Shown: positions 1-10,165 of the stretch, piece after piece
Position numbering within the stretch: position 1 is the stretch's first letter
Layout of the letters: the number at the start of each line of letters is the position of its first letter
Notes under the pieces: generated by a model
The model's database searches: none
What the model was told of the DNA's origin: nothing
Seen by the model: only the letters and a program-made list of their open reading frames with translations
Program-made: the position numbers and the translations under genes
NCBI RefSeq assembly: GCF_020215645.1
Contig: NZ_CP084058.1
Span: forward strand, 10,230,001 to 10,294,000
Direction: 5' to 3'
Length of the DNA: 64,000 bases
Origin: Nonomuraea gerenzanensis
GTDB taxonomy: Bacteria > Actinomycetota > Actinomycetes > Streptosporangiales > Streptosporangiaceae

Positions 1-32
1 TCGAACGACCCCGGGCAGACTACGCGGCGCAA
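1..32 (-). CDS. coaD: Phosphopantetheine adenylyltransferase, 5' end only
   Basis: Only the first ten codons lie inside the window, which cuts the gene. The frame opens with TTG at 32-30 after a GGGAGG ribosome-binding site and reads M-R-R-V-V-C-P-G-S-F. This is the N-terminus of CoaD, whose PGSFDP motif forms the nucleotide-binding phosphate loop. CoaD transfers AMP to 4'-phosphopantetheine in coenzyme A synthesis. It lies 14 bases after the rsmD stop on the same strand, matching the conserved actinobacterial order recG-rsmD-coaD. The identity rests on the motif and the neighbours; the rest of the protein cannot be seen. Confidence 0.85.
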   Translation of the reverse strand, partial: MRRVVCPGSF

Positions 33-46
33 GACGCCTCCCAGGT

Positions 47-613
47 CTACGGGTTCCCGGCGGCGCGACCGTACCAAACGGATGCTTCGCCATAACGACG
101 GACCCTCTCCTCAACGTACCCCTCAGGCCACATCAAGGGCTTTCCCCTGCTTTCCCTCTCGAACGCCACCAAAGCGTCAGACGTCAGCCAGCCGTTGTCG
201 CGCAGCAGCACCAGCACCGTCTGGACCTCCTCGTCCGCCACCGCGTAGGGCGGGTCGGCGAAGACGATCTCGAACGGCGACTCCGGCGGCTGCCGCAGCA
301 GCCGCTCCACCTTGTCGGCCACCACGCGGGCGCCCTGCAGGCCGAGCGAGGCGACGTTGGACTTGATCGTGCGGACCGCCTTGGCGTCGGACTCGACCAG
401 CACCGCCTCGGCCGCGCCGCGCGACAGGGCCTCCAGGCCGACCGCGCCGGAGCCCGCGTACAGGTCGAGGACGCGGGCCTCGCGCAGCCCGTACAGCGAG
501 TCGAGCGTCAAGAGGATCCCTTCTCGCGCCCTGTCGCTGGTCGGCCTCGTGCCACGCCCCGGCGGCACGGCCAACCGCCGTCCACCTGCCACGCCTGCGA
601 TGATCCGCGTCAT
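47..613 (-). CDS. rsmD: 16S rRNA (guanine(966)-N(2))-methyltransferase RsmD
   Basis: This 188-residue enzyme of the RsmD family methylates N2 of G966 in 16S rRNA during assembly of the small ribosomal subunit, using S-adenosylmethionine. The SAM-binding motif DLYAGSGAVG is at residues 50-59, and the DPPY motif that contacts the target guanine is at 120-123. The start is placed at the ATG giving MTRIIAG, the usual N-terminus of the family; an in-frame ATG three codons upstream at 622 is also possible. It follows recG on the same strand with a 336-base gap and precedes coaD closely. Length and motifs are normal for the family. Confidence 0.96.
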   Translation of the reverse strand: MTRIIAGVAGGRRLAVPPGRGTRPTSDRAREGILLTLDSLYGLREARVLDLYAGSGAVGLEALSRGAAEAVLVESDAKAVRTIKSNVASLGLQGARVVADKVERLLRQPPESPFEIVFADPPYAVADEEVQTVLVLLRDNGWLTSDALVAFERESRGKPLMWPEGYVEERVRRYGEASVWYGRAAGNP

Positions 614-813
614 GTGACCCATTGTTCCGCATGTTCGCGCAGGTCAAGAGTGGACAAGTGTCTGCCTCGACTGCGCAAGGGTGATTGGCATCCGGGCGCC
701 CGGCCCCCAAGATGATGACTGCGGCCTTCAAGGTGACCCACGTGGAGGCCGACCGGCGTGATCGTGAGCCCTTCCGCACGCCGGTTCCCTCGGCACCTGA
801 CCCGAGGGTGGGC

Positions 814-857
814 CCAGCCGGGGACGGCATTCGGGGGGAGGCCGTCCCCGCGGCTGG
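814..857. terminator. Large hairpin between recG and rsmD
   Basis: An inverted repeat pairs GGGGACGGC (820-828) with GCCGTCCCC (841-849) and, beyond a two-base bulge, CCAGCC (814-819) with GGCTGG (852-857). It lies downstream of the recG stop, so it may end recG transcripts. There is no T-run on either strand, so a rho-independent role is uncertain. The remainder of the 336-base gap has no convincing gene. Confidence 0.4.
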
Positions 858-876
858 GTTCGTACGGAGTCAGGCA

Positions 877-949
877 CTCCGCGCGGCCGGGCTCGCGCGG
901 GACCTCAGGTCATCTCCAGGTGCTCCGCGCGGCTGGCTTGTGCGGAACC

Positions 950-967
<18 letters not shown>
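877..967. repeat. Tandem duplication of the recG 3' end (two ~45-bp copies)
   Basis: Positions 877-922 (46 bases) and 923-967 (45 bases) are diverged direct copies that share CTCCGCGCGG and CCTCAGGTC with CTCCAGGT. The second copy contains the last codons and stop of recG. The first copy lies just beyond the stop and would encode a near-identical tail ending at its own TGA. This looks like an old tandem duplication of the gene terminus. Confidence 0.75.
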
Positions 968-3127
<2,160 letters not shown>

Positions 3128-3173
3128 GGCAATAAGTTCTACCGCCTGGGGCCGACAGGAATCCCCGCTCCGG

Positions 3174-4718
3174 TCATTCCACGCCGATGAGGAGCGGGTA
3201 GCCGCCCTGCTCGCCGTCGTACACCACCAGGTCCACGTCCGGCCGCGTACGCCGCAGGTGCTCCTCCAGCCCGGACGCCAGGCCTTCCGGCGCCTGCGCG
3301 CCCGTCACCAGCGTCACCAGCTCGCCGCCGCCCGCCAGCATCCGGTCCACGACGACGACGGCCACGCCGTCGACCGAGCCGCCGATCACCGCCACGTCCC
3401 CGTCGATCATGCCCAGCACGTCGCCGGGACGGCACACCCCGGCGCTCGTGAACGCCTCCCTGTCGGCCACCGTGACGTGCCCGTAGCGGGTGTGCCCCGC
3501 CGCGTCCGTCATCGCCACCACGTCGTCGTCGAAGCGGCGCAGCGGGTCGTGCACGGCCAGCGCCGCCAGCCCCTGCACGGTGGCCTTCGTGGGCAGCACG
3601 CTGACCGTCACGCCGTCCTCGCGGGCGATCTCGGCCGCCGCCGCGGCGACGGAGCGCACGCCGTCGTCGTTCGGCAGGACGGCGACCTCGCTGCCCGCCT
3701 CCCTGATCGCGGCCAGCATCGCGGGGAGCGCGGGCCGGGTGCCCGGCTCGCGCCGCACCACCACCGCACCGCACTCCTCGAACAGCGCCGCGATCCCGTC
3801 GCCCGCCGCGACCGCCACGACGCCGCGCCCCGCGCTGCCACGGTGCACGCGCTCGGCCAGGTACGTGATCCGGATCCGGTGCGGCCTGCCCGCGCGGATC
3901 CCCGCCTCGACGGCCGGCCCGGCCTCCGGGACGTGCACGTGGACGTTCCACAGCCCATCGCCGCCGATCACGACCAGCGAGTCGCCCATGCCGTCGAGCT
4001 CCTCGCGCAGCCCCGCCACCGCCCCGTCGTCGGCCTCCAGGAGGTACATCACCTCGTACCCCGCACCCACCTCCGTCATCGGCGTGACCCTGGCGGTGGG
4101 CGCGGGCACGTCGTAGTGGCCGGCCGAGGCGCCGCAGATCACCTCGGCGAGCGTCTCCAGCACGATGGCCGCCCCGGCGCCGCCCGCGTCCACGACGCCG
4201 CTGCGGGCCAGCACGTCGAGCTGGTCGGGCGTGCGGCGCAGCGCCGCACGCGCCTCCCCCGCCGCCTGCCTGGCCACCTCGTAAAGATCACCCTCCAGCT
4301 CCTGTACGGCCCGCGCCGCCGACTCCAGCACGCTCAGCACCGTGCCCTCGACCGGCCTGGCCACGGCCTCCCTGGCCAGCACGGCCGCCCTGAGCAGCCC
4401 CGCCCGCAGGTCGGCGCCGTCCTTCAGCACGTCGGCGAGGCCGCGCAGCGCCTGGCTGACGATCACCCCCGAGTTGCCGCGCGCCCCCACCAGCGCCCCG
4501 TACGAGAGCGTCTGCCACACCACGGCCGCGTCCACGTCGTCGGGCAGCGACTCGACGGCCTCGGCGGCGGACAGCATGGTCAGGTGCAGGTTCGTGCCGG
4601 TGTCGCCGTCGGCCACGGGGAACACGTTGAGCGCGTCGATCTCCGTCCTGGCCTGGCCGAGCGCGTCGGCCGCCAGGCGGGCCCAGCGCCGCACGGCGGG
4701 CGGGTCGAGGACCTGCAT
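3174..4718 (-). CDS. DAK2/DhaL domain protein, FakA (YloV)-like fatty acid kinase
   Basis: This 514-residue protein has an N-terminal DhaL-type kinase domain with the Mg-ATP binding signature [13 protein letters not shown] at residues 31-43, followed by a middle and a C-terminal domain of the YloV/FakA architecture. FakA phosphorylates fatty acids bound to a FakB partner for entry into lipid synthesis; by homology the same chemistry is likely here, but no FakB is visible in the window. The start is the ATG at 4718, preceded by GGGAGG. The open frame continues upstream across the rpmB promoter, which is not credible as coding. It is divergent from rpmB and upstream of recG. Confidence 0.88.
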   Translation of the reverse strand: MQVLDPPAVRRWARLAADALGQARTEIDALNVFPVADGDTGTNLHLTMLSAAEAVESLPDDVDAAVVWQTLSYGALVGARGNSGVIVSQALRGLADVLKDGADLRAGLLRAAVLAREAVARPVEGTVLSVLESAARAVQELEGDLYEVARQAAGEARAALRRTPDQLDVLARSGVVDAGGAGAAIVLETLAEVICGASAGHYDVPAPTARVTPMTEVGAGYEVMYLLEADDGAVAGLREELDGMGDSLVVIGGDGLWNVHVHVPEAGPAVEAGIRAGRPHRIRITYLAERVHRGSAGRGVVAVAAGDGIAALFEECGAVVVRREPGTRPALPAMLAAIREAGSEVAVLPNDDGVRSVAAAAAEIAREDGVTVSVLPTKATVQGLAALAVHDPLRRFDDDVVAMTDAAGHTRYGHVTVADREAFTSAGVCRPGDVLGMIDGDVAVIGGSVDGVAVVVVDRMLAGGGELVTLVTGAQAPEGLASGLEEHLRRTRPDVDLVVYDGEQGGYPLLIGVE

Positions 4719-4760
4719 ACGACCTCCCACCCTGCCAGGATGCGCTACCGTTGTCCGAGG

Positions 4761-4829
4761 AGAATATCGCCGCCCTGGACCTGATCCAGATGCTCTGGTT
4801 CGCGCCCATCGGCGTGGATCAGATATTCT
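4761..4829. promoter_or_regulatory. Long interrupted inverted repeat in the DAK2/rpmB divergent promoter
   Basis: AGAATATC (4761-4768) matches GATATTCT (4822-4829), and nested inside it CTGATCCA (4781-4788) matches TGGATCAG (4815-4822). The arms flank the region between the DAK2 start (4718) and rpmB (4918). TATTCT at 4824-4829 could serve as a -10 element for rpmB. Whether this is a protein-binding site or an RNA structure in the 5' leader is unknown. Confidence 0.45.
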
Positions 4830-4917
4830 CGTCTGGCTGGCCGGTTGTCCCGGCATGCCCTCCGCCCGGAAAGCATCAGCGGACAGGGCTACATCGACTG
4901 TTTTAAGGAGCGATACC

Positions 4918-5103
4918 GTGGCTTCCGTCTGCGATGTCTGCCGCAAGGGGCCGACCTTCGGCAACAACGTGTCCCACTCGCACCGCCGTACCCGCCGTCG
5001 TTGGAACCCCAACATCCAGACGGTCCGCGCGGTCGTCGGCGGCACGCCGAAGAAGCTGAACGTGTGCACGTCGTGCATCAAGGCGGGCAAGGTCACCCGC
5101 TAG
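4918..5103 (+). CDS. rpmB: 50S ribosomal protein L28, zinc-ribbon (C+) form
   Basis: L28 is a 61-residue structural protein of the large ribosomal subunit. The frame starts at GTG 4918, seven bases after the ribosome-binding site AAGGAG. Two cysteine pairs, C-D-V-C at residues 5-8 and C-T-S-C at 50-53, mark the zinc-binding C+ variant; actinobacteria often also encode a zinc-free paralogue elsewhere. The [12 protein letters not shown] block is characteristic of the family. It is transcribed divergently from the DAK2 gene and followed by a strong hairpin terminator. Confidence 0.96.
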   Translation: MASVCDVCRKGPTFGNNVSHSHRRTRRRWNPNIQTVRAVVGGTPKKLNVCTSCIKAGKVTR

Positions 5104-5115
5104 TTCACACTTGTG

Positions 5116-5152
5116 CGAAGGCCCGCTCCTCCTGATGAGGGGCGGGCCTTCG
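5116..5152 (+). terminator. Intrinsic-type terminator after rpmB
   Basis: An 11-bp perfect stem pairs CGAAGGCCCGC (5116-5126) with GCGGGCCTTCG (5142-5152), with an additional inner CCTC/GAGG pairing. It begins 12 bases after the rpmB stop. The T-run is weak, as is common in high-GC actinobacteria. The rest of the gap to 5322 holds only the stop-codon repeat. Confidence 0.8.
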
Positions 5153-5307
5153 TCATGCCTTGAGACGTCCGCCGGTGCGGGCGGGCGGGCGCGCGCGCTT
5201 CAGCTCGTGCGCATGGGCGACCGGCCCTGGGCGCAGGCGACCGCGCGCGGGCAGGCTTCAGGACGTGGGGGCGCGACCGGCACCCCCACGACGGCGACAG
5301 GCGTCGT

Positions 5308-5330
5308 TCAGCTCAGCTCAGCTCAGCTGA
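5308..5330 (-). repeat. GCTGA pentamer repeat placing stop codons in all frames
   Basis: On the minus strand the stop codon of the 616-residue protein (5325-5323) is the first of four TGA triplets spaced exactly five bases apart (5325, 5320, 5315 and 5310 as first bases). The repeated unit is GCTGA. A spacing of five puts a stop in each of the three frames within 18 bases. Confidence 0.8.
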
Positions 5331-7173
5331 CGACGCACTCCCCCTCGACCAGGCCGCAGTTCTGCGCCTGCGAGCCCCGGCCCGTGGCCGTGAACGTGAC
5401 CTCGACCGAGGCCCCCGCGGCGATCGACGCCGTCAGGTCCAGGATCAGCAGGTCGCCGTCCTGGGTCCATTCGGCGCCGTCCACTCCCGTGACGCGCCCG
5501 TCCACGGGGACGGAGACGGTGGGGTTCTGGAGCGGCTGGGCGGAGGTGTTCGACAGCGTCAGATTCGCCGAGTAGGTGGCGATGCGCTGCTTGATCGTCT
5601 GCTGCACGTTGACCGAGCCCGCGCTGCCGCCCGAGGAGCCGAAGGTGCTCGAGGAGGTGGGCTCGGGGGTGCTGCCGCCGGGCGAGCCGGCGCCGGAGTC
5701 GGTGCTGGAGTCGTCCAGCGTCGAGGCCTCCTCGGTCGGGGTCTCCGACACGCTCTCCTCGACCGGCGGATCCTCCGTCTCCTCGTCCTCGGGCTCCGCC
5801 GGCTTCTTCGTCTTGCTCTTGCTCGGCGTGGGCGTCGGGGAGGCGCTGGTCGCGCGGGGCGGCGTGCGTACGTTGGAGGAGGCGGTCGGCGTCGGGGTCT
5901 CGGCGGGCTCGCCGTCCTCGGCGGCCTCCTCCGCGGGCTCGTCCTCGACCGGCGCCTCGGAATCCTCCTCGGCGGGGTCGGAGACGGCCGGGCCGGGCTG
6001 GCTGCTGGTGGCCTGTACGGCCGCGCAGGTCGTGCCCTCGCACTTGGCCGGGTCGCCCGAGCTCATGAACTTGACGCCCGCCACGGTGCCACCGAGCACG
6101 ACGGCCACGGCGGCCACCGACAGCAGGGCGACCCTGCCCTTGCCTGCTCCGGCGGGGGCGGCCAGCACGTCGTCGCCACCGCCGCCGCGTCCTGACTTGC
6201 GGCGGCCACGGCGGCCACGGGGCTCGTCGGCCGGCTCGTCGCCGTCGTTGGACCAGCCTGAGCCGAGGAAGCCCGTCTCGGCGTTCGCCCAGGCCGGGGC
6301 CAGCGCGGCCGTCGGCTCGCCGGCCACCTTGACGTCGCCGGGCTCGGGCGGGGCGCCGTAGACTGCGTTGGGGCCCGAGGGCGAGTCGAACCTGGCCGTA
6401 CGCTCGGGGTCGTCGAACGACCCGCGCCCGTCGGGGTCCTCACCGAACGGACCGGGACCGCCGAACGGACCGGGCCCGCCGAACGGATCGGGACCGTTCC
6501 CCGGCCCGCCACCGGGACCGTCGAACGGCCCTGGCCGGCCTGGCCCTCCATGAGGCCCGCCCATCCACCCGGGCGTGCCGTCAGGCCCGCCCATGTGACC
6601 AGGCGCGCCGTCAGGCCCCATGCGGCCCGGTGCACCGTCAGGCGCGCCCATGGGGTCGGCCGGGCCGTCGAAGAACGCCGTGCGCTCGGCCGGAATGTCG
6701 AAGAAGCTGGTGCGCTCGGCGGCGGCGTCGAACGGCCCCGGCCGGTCGAAGGGGTTGGCGGCCGGCGCCCCGGAGCCGCCCTGCGCGGCGGGGAGGTCTC
6801 CGGACGGGTGGCCGGGCTGGTCCCACTCGGGCGGCCGGGCGAAGGCACCGGTCGTCTCGAACGGGCCTGCCTCGTCCTCCCTGGGCCCTCTGTGCGGCGG
6901 GAAGGCACCCGCAGGGTCGTTGGCAGAAGGGAAACCGCCGGCGAGGTCGTTGGGCAGCGCGAAGGCGCCGGTGGTCTCGAACGGCTCGGGCTGCTGCCCA
7001 CGCGGCGGCGGCGTGTCGCTACGCCGCGGCATGGGGGCCCACTGCCCCGTTACCTCCGGTCGGTCCGGCAGCGACGGCCAGCCCGGAGGCTCGGCCTGCT
7101 CGTCAGGACCCCAAAAAGCGCTGTTCCCCCGTTCATCCCCGTCGTCGGATCCACCTGTGCCGTGGCGGCCCAT
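5323..7173 (-). CDS. Single-pass membrane protein with long Pro/Gly-rich N-terminus and extracellular Ig-like (CBM2-like) domain
   Basis: This 616-residue protein is of unknown function. Residues 1-345 form a disordered, Gly/Pro-rich cytoplasmic segment with recurring motifs: PFETTGAFA twice (64-72, 104-112) and ERT(S/A)xFD three times (153-159, 163-169, 258-263). A basic patch (320-330) precedes one transmembrane helix (about 347-369). An acidic and Pro/Thr/Ser-rich linker (400-515) leads to a beta-rich domain (521-616) with two cysteines (606, 613), resembling carbohydrate-binding or Ig-like folds. Threonine motifs on the cytoplasmic side could be kinase or FHA targets, which is inference. 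It is separated from thiL by 125 bases. Automatic labels such as IF-2 would only reflect composition. Confidence 0.8.
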   Translation of the reverse strand: MGRHGTGGSDDGDERGNSAFWGPDEQAEPPGWPSLPDRPEVTGQWAPMPRRSDTPPPRGQQPEPFETTGAFALPNDLAGGFPSANDPAGAFPPHRGPREDEAGPFETTGAFARPPEWDQPGHPSGDLPAAQGGSGAPAANPFDRPGPFDAAAERTSFFDIPAERTAFFDGPADPMGAPDGAPGRMGPDGAPGHMGGPDGTPGWMGGPHGGPGRPGPFDGPGGGPGNGPDPFGGPGPFGGPGPFGEDPDGRGSFDDPERTARFDSPSGPNAVYGAPPEPGDVKVAGEPTAALAPAWANAETGFLGSGWSNDGDEPADEPRGRRGRRKSGRGGGGDDVLAAPAGAGKGRVALLSVAAVAVVLGGTVAGVKFMSSGDPAKCEGTTCAAVQATSSQPGPAVSDPAEEDSEAPVEDEPAEEAAEDGEPAETPTPTASSNVRTPPRATSASPTPTPSKSKTKKPAEPEDEETEDPPVEESVSETPTEEASTLDDSSTDSGAGSPGGSTPEPTSSSTFGSSGGSAGSVNVQQTIKQRIATYSANLTLSNTSAQPLQNPTVSVPVDGRVTGVDGAEWTQDGDLLILDLTASIAAGASVEVTFTATGRGSQAQNCGLVEGECVVS

Positions 7174-7298
7174 GGCTGCCCTTTCTTCCGGTTACAGTGG
7201 CCGCCAATCTTCATAACACCTTTACTACGCCGTTGTCACAGCAATCCCACTAGTCGTACCCCAAATACGGAGATTTTCACGTAAATCGGGACAGAGCA

Positions 7299-8267
7299 TC
7301 ACCCAAAGTGATCCCAGCCGCGAGCGGCGATGTCCCGGCCGTGGACCAGCACGCCCTCCCCCTCGGTCACCCGGCCTACCACGTGCCACCCGTCCGGCAG
7401 CCGCACCTCCGCCGGGAACACCGCGGCCAGGGCGTGATCCTCGCCACCCGCGAGCACCCACTCCAGCGGATCGGCCCCCAGTTCCTTGGCCGCCGCCACC
7501 ACCGGCTCGCCCATGGGGAACGCCTCGGGATCCAGCTCCACCCGTACGCCACTGGCCTGGGCGATGTGCCCGAGGTCCTGCAGCAGGCCGTCGCTGACGT
7601 CCAGCATCGCGCTGGCCCCCAGCTCGGCCGCCAGCGGCCCCATCGCGTACGGCGGGCACGGCCGGCGGTGACCGGCCACCGCCTCCGCGAGCACCCCTGA
7701 CCCCACGGGCACCCCGGCCTCCAGCAGCGCCCATCCGGCGGCGGCGTACCCGAGCCGCCCCGCCACCGCCACCACGTGCCCCGGCCGCGCCCCCGAGCGC
7801 AGCACGGCGGCTCTGCCGCCCAGGTCGCCCAGCGCGGTGACGCCGATGACGACCAGGTCGCAGCGGGTCACGTCGCCCCCTGCCACGGAGGCGCCGACCA
7901 GCGCGCACTCCTCGGCGAAGCCGTCGGTCAGCGCGTCGAGCCAGCTCACCGGCAGGTCGGCGGGCAGGCCGAGGCCGACCACGAGCGAGGTCGGCGTCGC
8001 GCCCATGGCGGCCACGTCGGCGAGGTTCTGGGCGGCGGCCTTGCGGCCCACGTCGTAACCGGTGGACCAGTCGCGCCTGAAGTGCCTGCCTTCGAGCAGC
8101 AGGTCGGTCGAGACGACCACGCGACCGTCGGGCGCGCCGACGATGGCGGCGTCGTCACCCGGACCGAGCATTACCGCCGCACCTTGGGGCAGACGAGCGG
8201 TAATACGATTTACCACACCGAATTCGCCGAGATCTCCGACTGTGATGACGCACCTCCTGACGCACAC
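7299..8267 (-). CDS. thiL: Thiamine-monophosphate kinase ThiL
   Basis: ThiL phosphorylates thiamine monophosphate to the active cofactor thiamine diphosphate. The protein has the PurM-like ATP-binding fold, with GPGDDAA and STDLLLEGRHF near the N-terminus, AGGDVTR mid-protein, MLDVSDGL, and AGGEDHALA near the end. The first conventional start with family-like length is GTG 8267. However, a perfect AGGAGG (8259-8254) sits inside that reading and is followed six bases later by ATC 8246, which would give MTVGDLGEFG, the expected N-terminus. An ATC start is therefore quite possible; TTG 8297 would run into the divergent gene's leader. It shares its promoter region with the Lrp-like gene. Confidence 0.94.
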   Translation of the reverse strand: MCVRRCVITVGDLGEFGVVNRITARLPQGAAVMLGPGDDAAIVGAPDGRVVVSTDLLLEGRHFRRDWSTGYDVGRKAAAQNLADVAAMGATPTSLVVGLGLPADLPVSWLDALTDGFAEECALVGASVAGGDVTRCDLVVIGVTALGDLGGRAAVLRSGARPGHVVAVAGRLGYAAAGWALLEAGVPVGSGVLAEAVAGHRRPCPPYAMGPLAAELGASAMLDVSDGLLQDLGHIAQASGVRVELDPEAFPMGEPVVAAAKELGADPLEWVLAGGEDHALAAVFPAEVRLPDGWHVVGRVTEGEGVLVHGRDIAARGWDHFG

Positions 8268-8314
8268 AGGGTACGGTGGGCGTTCGGCGTGATCCAATCG
8301 CCCGGGAGGACGTG

Positions 8315-8548
8315 ATGGTGCAGGCCTACATCCTTATCCAGACCGAGGTCGGCAAGGCCGCCGCCGTGGCCCGCGAGATCTCCGGGATTCCGGGGGTCAC
8401 CCAAGCGGAGGACGTGACGGGGCCCTACGACGTGATCGTTCGTGCGGAGGCGAGAAACGTCGATGAGCTGGGCAAGCTCGTCGTCGCGCAGATCCAGGCA
8501 GTGGCCGGGATCACGCGTACCCTTACGTGTCCGATCGTCCACATCTGA
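8315..8548 (+). CDS. Lrp/AsnC ligand-binding (RAM) domain protein
   Basis: This 77-residue protein consists only of the regulation-of-amino-acid-metabolism (RAM) domain of Lrp/AsnC proteins, without a DNA-binding helix-turn-helix. Such stand-alone domains form oligomeric rings that bind amino acids and may modulate partner regulators. The sequence opens MVQAYILIQTEVG after the ribosome-binding site GGGAGGA, and contains AEDVTGPYDVIV, typical of the family. It is divergent from thiL and lies 10 bases upstream of the DUF3515 lipoprotein gene, probably in one transcript. Its physiological partner cannot be told from the sequence. Confidence 0.9.
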   Translation: MVQAYILIQTEVGKAAAVAREISGIPGVTQAEDVTGPYDVIVRAEARNVDELGKLVVAQIQAVAGITRTLTCPIVHI

Positions 8549-8558
8549 AAGTAGCCGC

Positions 8559-8990
8559 ATGCGTGCCGCCGCCGTCCTGCTCGTTCTCCTGGCACTCGCC
8601 GGTTGCGGCGGCACCGTACAGGTCGAGCCGCCCGTCCCGCAGGGCGAGGCGGTCGCGGCCTGCGACAAGCTGGCCACCCTGCTGCCGCGGACCCTCGACG
8701 GCGACGAGCGCGGCACGTCCACGCCCGAGTCGCCGTACGTGGCCGTCTGGGGCTCGGGGGCCGTCGCGCTGCGCTGCGGCGTGCCGAGGCCGGCCAGGAT
8801 GGCGCCCACCGACACGCTGCAGGAGATCGGCGGCGTCGGGTGGTTCGCCGATCCCGACAAGCCGGCGCTGTTCACGGCCGTGACCGACCTCGCCTACGTG
8901 GAGGTCACGGTCGGCGGCGAGCACGTGGCCGCCGAGGTGCTGTCGGACCTGTCGAAGCCGATCGCCCGGATCGCACCGCCGAACGGGTGA
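8559..8990 (+). CDS. DUF3515 family lipoprotein
   Basis: This 143-residue secreted lipoprotein has a short signal peptide ending in the lipobox LAGC. The mature domain contains two cysteines (in VAACDKL and ALRCGVP) that probably form a disulfide, and the ESPYVAVWGSGAVALRCG block of DUF3515, an actinobacterial family of unknown function. It lies between the Lrp-like gene and ddl (convergent). The association of DUF3515 with ddl and thiL is conserved in actinobacteria, and a cell-envelope role is only a guess. The start is the ATG at 8559, 10 bases after the previous stop. Confidence 0.85.
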   Translation: MRAAAVLLVLLALAGCGGTVQVEPPVPQGEAVAACDKLATLLPRTLDGDERGTSTPESPYVAVWGSGAVALRCGVPRPARMAPTDTLQEIGGVGWFADPDKPALFTAVTDLAYVEVTVGGEHVAAEVLSDLSKPIARIAPPNG

Positions 8991-9006
8991 AGCCTCGGAC
9001 GAGGTC

Positions 9007-10101
9007 TCACCGCAAGCCGGGCGAGCGCGACAGCGCGAGCTGGATGAGCCGGTCCACCAGCGCCGGGTAGGACAGGCCCGAGGCCGCCCAGAGCTGCGGC
9101 GCCACCGACAGCGACGTGAACCCCGGCATGGTGTTGATCTCGTTGAAGACCAGCTTGCCGTCGGGCGTGTAGAAGAAGTCGACCCGGGCCAGGCCCTCGC
9201 ACTCCAGCGCCTCGAACGCGCGCACGGCCATCCCGCGCAGCTCCTCGGCCGTCTCCTGCGGGATGTCGGCGGGCACTGTCAGCGACATCTGGTCGGGGTA
9301 GTACTTCGCCTCGAAGTCGAAGAACTCCTGCCCGCCCTCGACCTTCACCTCTCCCGGCATCGACGCGGCGGCCGGCTCGTCACCGAGCGACTGCAGCACC
9401 GCGCACTCGATCTCACGGCCGGGGATCGCGGCCTCGACCAGCACCTTGGGGTCGTGCTGCCGGGCGAACTCCACCGCGGCCTCCAGCTCGGCCCTGTCGC
9501 CGGCCTTGGAGATGCCCTGCGAGGAGCCGGCCCTGGCCGGCTTGACGAAGACCGGGTAGCCGAGCTCCTCGGTCTCCTTGAGCACCTGCTCTCGGTTGAG
9601 CCGCCAGTCGCGGTCGCGGATGACCACGTAGGGGCCGGTCGGCAGCCCCGCCGCGGTGATCACGGTCTTCATGTACGCCTTGTCCATGCCGACGGCGCTG
9701 GCCAGGACGCCGGAGCCGACGTAGCGGACCCCCGCCATCTCCAGCAGCCCCTGGATCGTGCCGTCCTCCGCGAAGGGCCCGTGCATGACCGGGAACACCA
9801 CGTCCACCGAGCCGAGCTCGACGGGGATGCTGCCGGGGTCGTAGGCCACCAGCGAGCCGGAGCCCGAGGGCAGCGCCAGTGCCGCGCCCGTGGTGTCGAC
9901 GGCCGGCAGCTCGCCGGCCTCGATGGCGAACCGCTGGTCGGAAGCGGCCAGCACCCACCTGCCGTCCTGGGCGATCCCGATCGGGATCACCTCGTACTTG
10001 CTCCTGTCTATCGCATTCAGCACGCTGCCCGCGCCCATGAGGGACACGGCGTGCTCGGAATTGCGGCCTCCGAATACGACGGCGACGCGTGGCTTGCTCA
10101 T
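9007..10101 (-). CDS. ddl: D-alanine--D-alanine ligase
   Basis: Ddl joins two D-alanines with ATP to make the terminal dipeptide of peptidoglycan precursors. The 364-residue protein has the N-terminal FGGRNSEHAVS motif at about residues 10-20, the MHGPFAEDGTIQG segment, and an ATP-grasp domain with VKPARAGSSQGI. The C-terminal FNEINTMPGFT supplies the metal-binding Glu and Asn. Length is normal. It lies downstream of gpsA and plsC on the same strand (64-base gap to gpsA), forming a plsC-gpsA-ddl cluster. The residues around the second substrate do not suggest a D-Ala-D-Lac variant, but this was not tested. Confidence 0.97.
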   Translation of the reverse strand: MSKPRVAVVFGGRNSEHAVSLMGAGSVLNAIDRSKYEVIPIGIAQDGRWVLAASDQRFAIEAGELPAVDTTGAALALPSGSGSLVAYDPGSIPVELGSVDVVFPVMHGPFAEDGTIQGLLEMAGVRYVGSGVLASAVGMDKAYMKTVITAAGLPTGPYVVIRDRDWRLNREQVLKETEELGYPVFVKPARAGSSQGISKAGDRAELEAAVEFARQHDPKVLVEAAIPGREIECAVLQSLGDEPAAASMPGEVKVEGGQEFFDFEAKYYPDQMSLTVPADIPQETAEELRGMAVRAFEALECEGLARVDFFYTPDGKLVFNEINTMPGFTSLSVAPQLWAASGLSYPALVDRLIQLALSRSPGLR

Positions 10102-10165
10102 GGTGTCCGAATCTACCGGGGTGTCCCTGTAACAGCGAGCTGAGCACGCCGTAATCAGGTCTTTC

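Noticed and set aside
5323..7173. Identification of the Pro/Gly-rich protein as translation initiation factor IF-2
   Set aside because: Only the low-complexity N-terminus resembles IF-2. There is no GTPase domain, and a transmembrane helix plus an outer domain are present.
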